Positions 19,005 to 26,744 of a stretch of DNA of 64,000 nucleotides are shown here, one piece after another (position 1 is the first letter of the stretch; every line of letters begins with the position of its first letter). This stretch comes from Bradyrhizobium sp. B097 (GTDB lineage: Bacteria; Pseudomonadota; Alphaproteobacteria; Rhizobiales; Xanthobacteraceae). The position numbers and the translations under genes are program-made. The notes beneath the pieces were generated by a model. It made no database searches. It was not told the DNA's origin and saw nothing but the letters and a program-made list of their open reading frames with translations. The DNA lies in the NCBI RefSeq assembly GCF_038957035.1, contig NZ_CP152412.1:5266501-5330500 (forward strand), read 5' to 3'.

Positions 19005-20267
19005 TCACCTTGCATTGGCCGGCGCATGCACCGGCCACAAATCCGCCCGCCAGTGCAGCGCGATCGCCAGCATCGCGATGAAGCCGGCCGCCGCGAGCAG
19101 CGTGCCGGTCGCGGTGTAGCCGATCAGGTCGATCAGGCTGCCGGCGGCGAGCAGGCCGAGCGGCAGGCCGTAGATCACCATCATGCGCACGCCCATCACC
19201 CGGCCGCGCAGATGCGCGCTGGCATTGCGCATCAGCATCACGGCGGCGGAGATCATCGACATGCTCTGCGCGATCCCGGCCAGCACCAGGCAGGCCATCG
19301 CCACCGGCATGGTCCTGAGCTCGACGAACACCAAAAGCATCGCATACCAGGCGAGCGTCGCGCCGATCAAAAGCCGCGCGATGCGCACGCCGCCGGCCAT
19401 GCTGAGCGTGATCGAGCCGATCAGCGAGCCGAATGCAAAACTCGCGGAGAGATAGCCGAGCCCGGTCTGGTCGGTATGGAAGATGTCGCGCGCGACATAG
19501 GGCAATAGGCCGTTGGTGAGCGGAAACGCGGTGAGATTCGCGAGGAACGCGACACAGAGCGCTGCGCGCATGCCGGGACCGCTCCACGCGTAGACGATGC
19601 CCTCCTTGAGGTCGCGCAGCAGCGCCGAACCGGGCAAGTCGCTTGCCGATTGATCGGCCGCGCCGTGCACTTGTGCCGGACGGCCCATGCAGAGCATCAG
19701 GATCGCGGCAACGAAATAGAAGCTCGCGATCCCGACATAGACATAGCCGATGCCAAGCGCCGCGAACAATCCGGCCCCGGTCAGCGCGCCGGCGATGCGC
19801 GCCGAGTCCTGCGTCGTGCGCGCCAGGCTGATGGCGCCGACCAGCTGCGCCGGCGGCATGATGTCGGCGAGCAGCGCGCCGCGCACGCCGAGGTCCGACG
19901 GACGGATCACGCCCATCAGCGCGACGATGATCATGACCTTCAGCGGCGCCAGATGGCCTGAAAGCGCCAGCATCATGATGGTCCCGGCGAGTGCCGTGTA
20001 GGCAAAGCGCATCACGGCGAGCAGATCGCGATGCCCCATCCGGTCGCCGATCATGCCGACGACGGGCGCGACCAGCGTGCCGACATATTGCAGCGAAGCG
20101 AGCACGGTCAGCAGCAGCACCGAGCCGGTCTCGACCATGATGTACCAGCCGAGCACCAGCGTCTCGACCTCGAACGCCCAGGAGGTGAGCAGATCGGAGG
20201 GCCATTGGAAGCGATAGCTGCGGATGCGAAATGGCGCGAGCGCGGAAGTCCGCGTGGTCCCGCTCAA
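19005..20267 (-). CDS. MFS transporter, EntS/MFS_3 type
   Basis: 420 residues with 11-12 hydrophobic segments. The N-terminus LAPFRIRSYRFQWPSDLLTSWAF and the loop GDRMGHRDLLAVMRF (motif A) fit the MFS_3 branch that includes the enterobactin exporter EntS. The central cytoplasmic loop (about 205-230) is hydrophilic. Substrate unknown; no siderophore synthesis gene lies nearby, so a general exporter role is as likely as siderophore release. Monocistronic, convergent with the 93-residue gene. The 291 bases upstream (20268-20558) hold two hairpins but no gene I can support. Confidence 0.85.
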   Translation of the reverse strand: MSGTTRTSALAPFRIRSYRFQWPSDLLTSWAFEVETLVLGWYIMVETGSVLLLTVLASLQYVGTLVAPVVGMIGDRMGHRDLLAVMRFAYTALAGTIMMLALSGHLAPLKVMIIVALMGVIRPSDLGVRGALLADIMPPAQLVGAISLARTTQDSARIAGALTGAGLFAALGIGYVYVGIASFYFVAAILMLCMGRPAQVHGAADQSASDLPGSALLRDLKEGIVYAWSGPGMRAALCVAFLANLTAFPLTNGLLPYVARDIFHTDQTGLGYLSASFAFGSLIGSITLSMAGGVRIARLLIGATLAWYAMLLVFVELRTMPVAMACLVLAGIAQSMSMISAAVMLMRNASAHLRGRVMGVRMMVIYGLPLGLLAAGSLIDLIGYTATGTLLAAAGFIAMLAIALHWRADLWPVHAPANAR

Positions 20268-20412
20268 GACGCGATGACGCGTGTCACGGCGTGTCCTGCC
20301 CTTTTCTTGGTTTTTCTGGGTCTTGATTCTGGGTCTTGCTTCGGCCGTTGATTCTCTTGAGAAAACGTCCTGTTCCGAGAGCGTAGCGCCGAGCCCGCCG
20401 CTGTCAATCGAA

Positions 20413-20467
20413 GCCGCCGCATGCGGCCATGCGCGGCGGCATCAGGGGCAACGTGTTGCACTGCCCC
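20413..20467. other. Two adjacent hairpins in a 291-base intergenic region
   Basis: GCCGCCGC (20413-20420) pairs with GCGGCGGC (20433-20440), and GGGGCA (20445-20450) with TGCCCC (20462-20467), the second enclosing GCAACGTGTTGC. They lie between the divergent MFS gene and the 55-residue gene. Purpose unknown; could be leader structures or a transcription barrier. Confidence 0.5.
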
Positions 20468-20521
20468 GCCTGGTTGTCTGGAGCACGCCGCGGATCGGCC
20501 GGCCCCCTCCGCCCAGCGAAT

Positions 20522-20529
20522 GTGCTAGC
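20522..20529 (+). promoter_or_regulatory. Possible extended -10 element (GTGCTAGC)
   Basis: AGCGAATGTGCTAGCATG lies 37 bases before the 55-residue gene and reads as an extended -10 (TG-C-TAGCAT). Nearly the same string, AGCGAATCCGTGCTAGCCTG, precedes the site-2 protease gene at 54181. No clear -35. Two occurrences only. Confidence 0.35.
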
Positions 20530-20558
20530 ATGCCTGCTCCGAAACCGCGGAGGACGCC

Positions 20559-20726
20559 ATGAACGCCTTCGAAGTTTTCGCAATCTACGTGACGCCCTTT
20601 GTGATCATCGGGATCGCAATCAAGCTGCTGATGAAGCGCTACGCCGTCGACCTGCCCGACGTGCAGAAGCAGGCGGGCTCGACACCGAAGCGGCGGTTCT
20701 TGCTCGGCGCGTGGCGGTCGGACTAG
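20559..20726 (+). CDS. Small membrane protein, 55 residues
   Basis: ATG 20559 to TAG 20726, preceded by CGGAGG with 5-base spacing. The sequence opens MNAFEVFAIYVTPFVIIGIA, so residues 5-25 form one hydrophobic helix, and continues with a basic, Pro-containing tail (KLLMKRYAVDLPDVQKQ, TPKRRFLLGAWRSD). Positive charges after the helix predict an N-out, C-in orientation. No family recognised. The clean RBS and G/C codon bias make it a credible gene. It is isolated between two noncoding regions. Confidence 0.65.
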   Translation: MNAFEVFAIYVTPFVIIGIAIKLLMKRYAVDLPDVQKQAGSTPKRRFLLGAWRSD

Positions 20727-20744
20727 GTCACGTCGTAGTGGACC

Positions 20745-20829
20745 GTAGGATGGGTAGAGCGCAGCGAAACCCATCATGTTTCCGCGCGGAAGAAAGTTGA
20801 TGGGTATCGCTGCGCTCCACCCATCCTAC
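20745..20829. repeat. Intergenic palindrome, GTAGGATGGGTAGAGC family
   Basis: Arms GTAGGATGGGTAGAGCGCAG and CTGCGCTCCACCCATCCTAC, with inner arms AACCCATC and GATGGGTA. It starts 18 bases after the 55-residue gene. Confidence 0.85.
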
Positions 20830-20877
20830 AAGTCGTCCATCCTCGGCTCGAATTCATTCGGCTTTTCCGAATTTGAC

Positions 20878-20907
20878 TTGACATCTGATCCAACTCAGAT
20901 GTTAAAT
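20878..20907 (+). promoter_or_regulatory. Consensus-like promoter with overlapping dyad
   Basis: TTGACA (20878-20883), an 18-base spacer and TTAAAT (20902-20907) resemble a sigma-70 promoter pointing right, into DNA without a gene. A perfect dyad CATCTGA-N6-TCAGATG (20882-20901) fills the spacer, and a second hairpin ATTCGG-N5-CCGAAT lies just upstream (20856-20872). The dyad could be an operator. The next recognised element downstream is the structured repeat, so this is a candidate promoter for a noncoding RNA. Confidence 0.5.
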
Positions 20908-20909
20908 GC

Positions 20910-21265
20910 GTTGTCTCACCCGATCGAGGGGCGCTTCGCGGTCGTCACGAACGTGGGTCGAGATGCGGTGGACGCGGAGTGTGCGACTGACGAGCGCGCA
21001 TGACGCGGACGGTGAAGTCGTGTGGTCCTGACGCCCTAGCGGCAGGTGTCCTCTCGCAAGATGCAACGCGTGTTGCGAAGGCGGTGACAAAAATGCCCAG
21101 TCTCGCCGGGGAGAGCACGAAGTAAGCCGTAACCCATCGCGCAGGGAAAGCCGGATTGCTCCGGTTACACCTGTGGTCCTACCCCCGAGCTTTCTACCCA
21201 TTGCTCGGGGCCCATGGGTGCGATCGGCACCCGGCTTTCCCTGCGCCCTCTGCGAGAGAGAGGGC
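20910..21265 (+). ncRNA. Strongly structured repeat, candidate noncoding RNA
   Basis: The core is a perfect 16-base-pair helix, GCGCAGGGAAAGCCGG (21139-21154) with CCGGCTTTCCCTGCGC (21231-21246). Inside it are CCCCGAGC/GCTCGGGG (21183-21190/21203-21210) and GGGTGC/GCACCC (21216-21221/21227-21232). Outside are GCAAC/GTTGC (21063-21067/21072-21076) and a 3' hairpin GCCCTCT/AGAGGGC (21245-21251/21259-21265). The 5' limit is set by the promoter-like sequence at 20878-20907. I recall elements of this form as frequent intergenic repeats in Bradyrhizobium and Rhodopseudomonas genomes; copy number and expression cannot be tested here. No convincing reading frame crosses it. It could be a regulatory RNA, a mobile noncoding element, or DNA-level structure. 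Confidence 0.5.
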
Positions 21266-21398
21266 GAAAACGAAGAGCAAAGCTCGGACGACCATGTCGC
21301 GAGAATGCGAAGCTGTGTCCCCACCCACACTCGACCGGGCGATGACACCGAGATTGTATGCAATGACGGTGCGTCGCATCGCACGAGAACTATCCCCA

Positions 21399-21582
21399 TC
21401 GTCGTCCTGGCGAAAGCCAGGACCCATTACCCCAAATGGGATTTGTTGCGCGACGCTGGGGCCACACCCCTCTCTAACAACACGACCCTGTGGTTATGGG
21501 TCCCTGTTTTCGCAGGGACGACGATTGTGGATAAGGGCCGCGCCACACATTCGGTGTCGTTCCGGCTTTCGCCGGGACGACG
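21399..21582. repeat. Intergenic palindromes, CGTCGTCCTGGCGAAAGCC family
   Basis: CGTCGTCCTGGCGAAAGCCA (21404-) with the opposing CCCTGTTTTCGCAGGGACGACG (to 21523) and a further half-unit TTCCGGCTTTCGCCGGGACGACG (21560-21582), the last itself a hairpin. This is the right part of a 996-base region (20727-21722) without a gene. The remaining 140 bases before the thiolase are AT-rich (TTGCATTTTTTGCATCGC...) and probably hold its promoter. Confidence 0.75.
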
Positions 21583-21722
21583 GTGGTGATTGCGGAACTA
21601 TCCCGGCCCCTCATTCATGCGAACACGACATTTTGTCATAGGACGTGGAGTTGCATTTTTTGCATCGCATCATATGATGAGAATAATCCAATCAAATCCC
21701 CGGCATTGAAGGGAATCCTGCC

Positions 21723-22919
21723 ATGGCAACCAGCGCCGATCCCGTCGTCATCCTCTCCGCCGCCCGCACCCCGCTCGGCCGCTTCATGGGCGAGCTCACG
21801 CCGCTCGCGGCCCACAAGCTGGGCGCGCATGTGATCGGTGCGGCGCTCGAGCGCGCCACGCTCGCGCCCGAGCGCATCGACGAGGTGTTCATGGGTAACG
21901 TGCTGCCGGCCGGCCAGGGTCAGGCGCCCGCCCGCCAGGCCGCACGCGGCGCGGGGCTGCCGGACGCCACCGGCGCCACCACCGTCAACAAGGTCTGCGG
22001 CTCCGGCATGAAGGCGACCATGCTGGCCCACGACATCATCAAGGCCGGCTCGGCCGAGATCGTGCTGTCCGGCGGCATGGAGAGCATGAGCAACGCGCCG
22101 TATCTGCTGCAGAAGGCGCGCGGCGGCTACCGTGCCGGCCACGACCGCATCATCGACCACATGATGATGGACGGGCTCGAGGACGCCTACGAGACCGGCC
22201 GCTCGATGGGCGATTTCGGCGAGGCCACCGCGGAGGCCTATCAGTTCACCCGCGCCGACCAGGACACCTATGCGATGGAGACCCTGAGCCGCGCCCGCAA
22301 GGCGGTCGAGGGCGGCGCCTTCAAGGCTGAGATCGCACCGATCACGCTCACCGAGAAGGCAGGTCCCCGCATCATCGCCAATGACGAGCACCCCCTGAAG
22401 GTCGATCCGGCCAAGATCCCCGGCCTGAAGCCGGCATTCCGCGCCAATGGCACCATCACGCCGGCCGCCTCCTCGGCCAATGCCGACGGCGCCGCCGCGC
22501 TGATCCTGGCGCGGCGCTCGCTCGCCGATCGCGACGGCCTGCCTGTTCTGGCCGAGATCAAGGGCCACGCCACCCACAGCCAGGAGCCGCAATGGTTCAC
22601 CACCGCGCCGATCCCGGCGATCAGAAAGCTGCTCGACAAGGTCGGCTGGAGCGTCGGCGATGTCGACCTGTTCGAGATCAACGAGGCGTTCGCGGTGGTC
22701 GCGATGGCGGCGCAGCGCGATCTCGGCATTCCCCGTGACCGGCTGAATATCAATGGCGGCGCCTGCGCGCTTGGCCATCCGATCGGCGCCACCGGCGCGC
22801 GGCTGATCGTGACGCTGTTGCACGCGCTGGAGGCGCAGAACCTGAAGCGCGGCGTCGCCGCTTTGTGCATCGGCGGCGGCGAAGCCACCGCAATCGCGGT
22901 CGAGCGGGTCACGCACTGA
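21723..22919 (+). CDS. Acetyl-CoA C-acetyltransferase (thiolase)
   Basis: 398 residues with all three thiolase active-site elements: nucleophile Cys92 (NKVCGSGMKA), His in GHPIGATGAR near 352, and Cys382 (ALCIGGGEA). The ENACG-like and NEAFAVVAM motifs are also present. It interconverts two acetyl-CoA and acetoacetyl-CoA, or cleaves longer 3-ketoacyl-CoA. The nearby acetoacetate decarboxylase gene (24447) raises the possibility of acetoacetate turnover, but an MFS gene lies between. Monocistronic by spacing. A PhaA/AtoB role cannot be separated by sequence alone. Confidence 0.93.
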   Translation: MATSADPVVILSAARTPLGRFMGELTPLAAHKLGAHVIGAALERATLAPERIDEVFMGNVLPAGQGQAPARQAARGAGLPDATGATTVNKVCGSGMKATMLAHDIIKAGSAEIVLSGGMESMSNAPYLLQKARGGYRAGHDRIIDHMMMDGLEDAYETGRSMGDFGEATAEAYQFTRADQDTYAMETLSRARKAVEGGAFKAEIAPITLTEKAGPRIIANDEHPLKVDPAKIPGLKPAFRANGTITPAASSANADGAAALILARRSLADRDGLPVLAEIKGHATHSQEPQWFTTAPIPAIRKLLDKVGWSVGDVDLFEINEAFAVVAMAAQRDLGIPRDRLNINGGACALGHPIGATGARLIVTLLHALEAQNLKRGVAALCIGGGEATAIAVERVTH

Positions 22920-22930
22920 GGCAGCCAGCC

Positions 22931-23014
22931 GTCATTGTGAGCGAAGCGAAGCAATCCATTCCACCGCATGCGCGGAACAATGGATTGCTTCGTCGCTTCG
23001 CTCCTCGCAATGAC
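22931..23014. repeat. Intergenic palindrome, GCGAAGCGAAGCAATCC family
   Basis: Arms GTCATTGTGAGCGAAGCGAA and GCTTCGCTCCTCGCAATGAC, inner arms AGCAATCCATT and AATGGATTGCT. It starts 12 bases after the thiolase stop. Confidence 0.85.
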
Positions 23015-23124
23015 AGCCGCAACAGAGTCCGAAAACGAGGGAACTTTGGCATTTTAGCCATAGCTCCCTCGTGCCATATTGTGCATCACGAATAGAACCC
23101 TCATCGCATTTCATCCGGGGCCCA

Positions 23125-24429
23125 ATGATCTCGAACTGGCTTGCTTCCACCCTCGCCCGCCGCAACATCCATTACGGCTGGGTGATGGTTGCCGTGACCT
23201 TCCTGGCCGCGCTGATCTCGGCCGGCACCGTCGGCGCCCCCGGCGTCTTCATCGTGCCGCTGCAGAAGGAGTTCGGCTGGTCCACCGCCGAGATCTCCTC
23301 AGCGCTGTCGATCCGCTTCATCCTGTTCGGGCTGATGGCGCCGTTCGCCGCCGCGCTGATGAACCGTTACGGCCTGCGCAACGTGACGCTGGCGGCGCAA
23401 TTGATCGTGGTGTCGGGACTGTTGGCCTCGCTCGCCATGACGCAGGTCTGGCAGCTCATCCTGTTGTGGGGCGTCGTGATCGGGATCGGCACCGGCATGA
23501 CCGCGCTGGTGCTCGGCGCCACGATCGCGACGCGCTGGTTCGTGGCGCGACGCGGCCTCGTGATTGGCATGCTCACTGCGAGCGTCGCGACCGGACAGCT
23601 CGCCTTCCTGCCGCTGCTCGCGACCATCACGGATCGCTACGGCTGGCGTGTCGCGCTTGGCCTTGTCTGCGTCATGCTCGGCGTCGCCGCCTTTGCCGTG
23701 CTGATGGTGATGCGCGACCGGCCGAGCGACGTCGGCCTGCGCCCGTTCGGCGACGAAGGCACCGCACCCCTCCCCGCGCCGCCGCCGGCCAATGCGCCGA
23801 TCATGGCGGCCGCGCTCGGCACGTTGCGCGACTCCTCCAAGTCGTCGGTGTTCTGGATCCTGTTTGCGACCTTCTTCGTCTGTGGCGCCTCGACCAACGG
23901 CCTCGTCCAGGTCCACCTGATCCCGATGTGTCTCGACTACGGCATCCCGCAGGTGCAGGCCGCGAGCCTGCTCGCCGCGATGGGCATCTTCGATTTCTTC
24001 GGCACGATCATCTCGGGCTGGCTGTCGGACCGCTTTGACAATCGCCGGCTGCTGTTCTGGTATTACGGCCTGCGCGGGCTGTCGCTGCTGTATCTGCCGT
24101 ACTCCGACTTCACGTTCTACGGCCTGTCGCTGTTTGCGATGTTCTACGGGCTCGACTGGATCGCGACCGTGCCGCCGACGGTGCGCCTGACCGCGCAGCG
24201 CTTCGGCGCCGAGCGCGCCAATCTGGTGTTCGGCTGGATCTTCGCCGGCCATCAACTCGGCGCCGGCGCCGCCGCGTTCGGCGCCGGGCTGTCGCGCACG
24301 CTCTATGCGAGCTATCTGCCGGCATTCTTCATCGCCGGCGCGCTTTGCGTGATCGCCGCGCTGAGTGTGCTGGCGATCTCGCGGCCGCAGCCCAAGGTCG
24401 CGCCGGAGGCGAAACCGGTCGCGGCCTGA
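23125..24429 (+). CDS. MFS transporter, OFA/monocarboxylate-like
   Basis: 434 residues from ATG 23125 (an upstream in-frame ATG at 23071 would add 18 unrelated residues). About 12 hydrophobic segments; the first begins WVMVAVTFLAALISAG, with the typical N-terminal pattern HYGWVMV-T of the OFA/monocarboxylate carrier branch. A hydrophilic, Pro-rich central loop lies at 205-235. The second half contains GIFDFFGTIISGWLSDRFDNR, a motif A repeat. Probable proton symport of a small organic acid across the inner membrane; substrate unknown. Convergent with the acetoacetate decarboxylase gene, whose stop is 17 bases away. Confidence 0.85.
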   Translation: MISNWLASTLARRNIHYGWVMVAVTFLAALISAGTVGAPGVFIVPLQKEFGWSTAEISSALSIRFILFGLMAPFAAALMNRYGLRNVTLAAQLIVVSGLLASLAMTQVWQLILLWGVVIGIGTGMTALVLGATIATRWFVARRGLVIGMLTASVATGQLAFLPLLATITDRYGWRVALGLVCVMLGVAAFAVLMVMRDRPSDVGLRPFGDEGTAPLPAPPPANAPIMAAALGTLRDSSKSSVFWILFATFFVCGASTNGLVQVHLIPMCLDYGIPQVQAASLLAAMGIFDFFGTIISGWLSDRFDNRRLLFWYYGLRGLSLLYLPYSDFTFYGLSLFAMFYGLDWIATVPPTVRLTAQRFGAERANLVFGWIFAGHQLGAGAAAFGAGLSRTLYASYLPAFFIAGALCVIAALSVLAISRPQPKVAPEAKPVAA

Positions 24430-24446
24430 TCCGGCCTCGCTGCGTG

Positions 24447-25232
24447 CTACTCCGCGGCGAGACCGGTCGGTGCCGCCGCGTCTGCGACGTCCTTGTTGTA
24501 GTCGTGCACGACGCGGCCGAACGGCAGCGTCAAATCGGCGATGTAGTGATGCGCGCCGACGACGCGCTTGACCGGGAAGTCCGCGACCGGTGCATTGACG
24601 TGCGGCACGAGATGCAGCCGGCCGGGTCCGATCCACGATCCCTTGACGACGATGTCGGTCAGGTTGATCGCAACGAGCTGGCAGATCTCGAGATGACCGT
24701 CGACGCCGGGGATCATCTTCAGATTAACTTGCGTCTTCGATAGCGTGGCGCGGGTGATGTCCCCGTTGCCCGCCATGCTCTCGTGCTTGTAGCCCATCGT
24801 GCCCATCGCGACGAGCTGGCCGGCATATTCCAGCGTGCCGGTCAGCGTGTCCTTGACGACCTCGAGCTTGGGATGGGCGTACTTCTTCGGAAAGCCCCAG
24901 ATCTCGCGGCCGGCCGCGATCGGCGGATCATCGTCGAGATACATCTGACAGACGAAGTTGACCTCTTCGCCATGCAGCCGCGCGGGGATCACGAGGCCGG
25001 ACTCGGTGTAGCTGCCGAAGCCGGAGCTGTCGGGCATCTTGATCCATTCGTAATGCACGATCGCCTGCTCGATCGGCTCCAGCGGCTCAGGCAGGCCGGC
25101 GCGGATCAATTCCGGATCGGTCTCATAGGTGATGACGAGGAAATCGCGATCGATGAAGCGGTAGGGTCCGGCGGGATAGCTCGGACCGGCAGCCGGCATG
25201 GACGGAAGCTTGAGCAGATCTTCCCTGCGCAT
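24447..25232 (-). CDS. Acetoacetate decarboxylase-family protein
   Basis: 261 residues. The active-site motif is GREIWGFPKKYAHPKL at about 108-123; the first of the two lysines corresponds to the Schiff-base lysine of clostridial Adc, and the preceding Glu-x-x-Gly-Phe-Pro is conserved. The N-terminal YRFIDRDFLVITYETDPE and SYTESGLVIP segments are also typical. In the classical reaction acetoacetate becomes acetone and CO2, but many family members act on other keto acids or lactonise. It is divergent from the patatin gene with 221 bases between. No solventogenic partner such as a CoA transferase is adjacent. Confidence 0.88.
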   Translation of the reverse strand: MRREDLLKLPSMPAAGPSYPAGPYRFIDRDFLVITYETDPELIRAGLPEPLEPIEQAIVHYEWIKMPDSSGFGSYTESGLVIPARLHGEEVNFVCQMYLDDDPPIAAGREIWGFPKKYAHPKLEVVKDTLTGTLEYAGQLVAMGTMGYKHESMAGNGDITRATLSKTQVNLKMIPGVDGHLEICQLVAINLTDIVVKGSWIGPGRLHLVPHVNAPVADFPVKRVVGAHHYIADLTLPFGRVVHDYNKDVADAAAPTGLAAE

Positions 25233-25453
25233 CGCGATAACCCCCTGTTCGGAAATATTGCGCGGAGGCTAGTGGCCGAGATTGACAGCGATATGAGGGA
25301 TTTCCGTCACGGGCATGACCCGCGTCCTGCGGTGGAGGCCAATGCTAACCATGCAGGCGGGCATGCTCGATGCGCCGCACGTCGGCGCGACGCTTGTCAT
25401 CACGGCGTCATCGGCAGCCTGAATTCTCGCCGCAATTTTTTGGAGTGTCTGAT

Positions 25454-26617
25454 ATGGACGCGCGGTCCCCTCATGTCGACGATATCGAGCACGCGACGCC
25501 CGGCTGGCGTCCCGAAGGATGCGATCGCGTGGCGCTGGTTCTGCAGGGCGGCGGCGCGCTCGGCGCCTATCAGGCCGGCGTCTATCAGGCGCTGCACGAA
25601 TCCAATATTGAGCCTGACTGGGTCTGCGGCGTCTCGATCGGCGCGATCAACTCGGCGATCATCGCCGGCAATCCCCCCGAAAAGCGGCTGGAGCGGCTGC
25701 ACACATTTTGGGATCGCATCACCTCTCGCAAGATCTGGCACTACACGCCGGACGGCGACATCTTCCGTAAGGCGCGCAATTTCACGAGCTCATGGCTGAC
25801 GACGACGCTCGGACAGCCCGGCTTCTTCACTCCGCATCAGAGCAATCCGTGGCTCAGCCCCGCCGGCGCGCGCACCGCCACGAGCTATTACGACACCACG
25901 CCCTTACGTGACTCGCTGCTCGAGCTGGTCGATTTCGACCGCATCAATTCTAAGAAGATGCGCTTTGCAGTCGGCGCGGTGAACGTGCTTTCCGGCAACT
26001 TCATCTATTTCGACAATGCCCATGACGAGATCATCCCCGAGCACATCATGGCGAGCGGCGCACTGCCGCCGGCGCTGCCGATGGTGAAGGTCGGCACCGA
26101 TCATTTCTGGGACGGCGGCATCGTCTCCAATACGCCGCTGCAGCATTTGCTCGACCAGGAGGACAACGCCAACTCGCTGGTGTTCCAGGTCGACCTGTTC
26201 TCGGCGCGCGGCGCGCTGCCGCGCGACATCCAGGACGTGATGGCCCGCCACAAGGACATCATGTACTCGTCGCGCACCCGCTACAACACCGACGTCTACC
26301 GCAAGACCTACAATCTGCGTACCGCCCTGCACAACGCGCTGGGAAAAATCCCCGACGACCAGCTGTCGGACGAGGAGCGCCAGCTCAAGAAGGCGAATGC
26401 GCGGCTGCCCGGGATCACGCTGCTGCAGCTGATCTATCAGCAGAAGGCCTATGAGGGTGACGCCAAGGACCACGAATTCTCCGGCACCTCGATGCGCGAG
26501 CACTGGGCGAGCGGACACGAGGACACCAAGCGCTCGCTGAAGCGGCGCGAATGGATCAAGATGCCCGAGAACGGCATGGGCATCGTGATCCACGACGTGC
26601 ATCGGGAAGCGGAGTAG
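25454..26617 (+). CDS. Patatin-like phospholipase with DUF3734 tail
   Basis: 387 residues from ATG 25454, preceded by TGGAG; a longer frame from 25370 lacks an RBS. Patatin elements are the oxyanion loop QGGGALGAYQAG (31-42), nucleophile Ser61 in GVSIG, and the catalytic Asp in FWDGGIVSNTP near residue 215. The C-terminal 130 residues form the DUF3734 extension (AFEN-like YEGDAKDHEFSGTSMREHW). Such proteins are cytosolic or membrane-associated acyl hydrolases; some are linked with polyhydroxybutyrate or 3-hydroxybutyrate metabolism, which fits the divergent acetoacetate decarboxylase gene but is not proven. No signal peptide. Confidence 0.9.
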   Translation: MDARSPHVDDIEHATPGWRPEGCDRVALVLQGGGALGAYQAGVYQALHESNIEPDWVCGVSIGAINSAIIAGNPPEKRLERLHTFWDRITSRKIWHYTPDGDIFRKARNFTSSWLTTTLGQPGFFTPHQSNPWLSPAGARTATSYYDTTPLRDSLLELVDFDRINSKKMRFAVGAVNVLSGNFIYFDNAHDEIIPEHIMASGALPPALPMVKVGTDHFWDGGIVSNTPLQHLLDQEDNANSLVFQVDLFSARGALPRDIQDVMARHKDIMYSSRTRYNTDVYRKTYNLRTALHNALGKIPDDQLSDEERQLKKANARLPGITLLQLIYQQKAYEGDAKDHEFSGTSMREHWASGHEDTKRSLKRREWIKMPENGMGIVIHDVHREAE

Positions 26618-26625
26618 ATAGGGTC

Positions 26626-26722
26626 GTCATTGCCGGGCTTGACCCGGCAATCCATCCGCTTTGACAGAGTCACTCGTCCGCGATTGCGGACGATGGATGC
26701 GCGGGTCAAGCCCGCGCATGAC
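26626..26722. repeat. Intergenic palindrome, GTCATTGCCGGGCTTGACCC family
   Basis: GTCATTGCCGGGCTTGACCC with GGGTCAAGCCCGCGCATGAC, inner arms ATCCATCC...GGATGGAT-like. It fills the gap between the convergent patatin and carboxyltransferase genes. Confidence 0.8.
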
Positions 26723-26744
26723 GCGTTGAGTTCGCGGCGGTGTG

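Noticed and set aside
20281..20562. 93-codon frame before the 55-residue gene
   Set aside because: Starts at GTG without RBS, includes two hairpins and has mixed composition without a domain.
20776..21003. 75-codon frame leading into the structured repeat
   Set aside because: It begins inside a palindrome, runs through the promoter-like element and its dyad, and has no RBS. I take it as a by-product of repeat sequence.
21156..21641. Frames of 138-165 codons within the repeat region
   Set aside because: They cross the 16-pair helix and several palindromes on both strands; no frame has an RBS or family resemblance.
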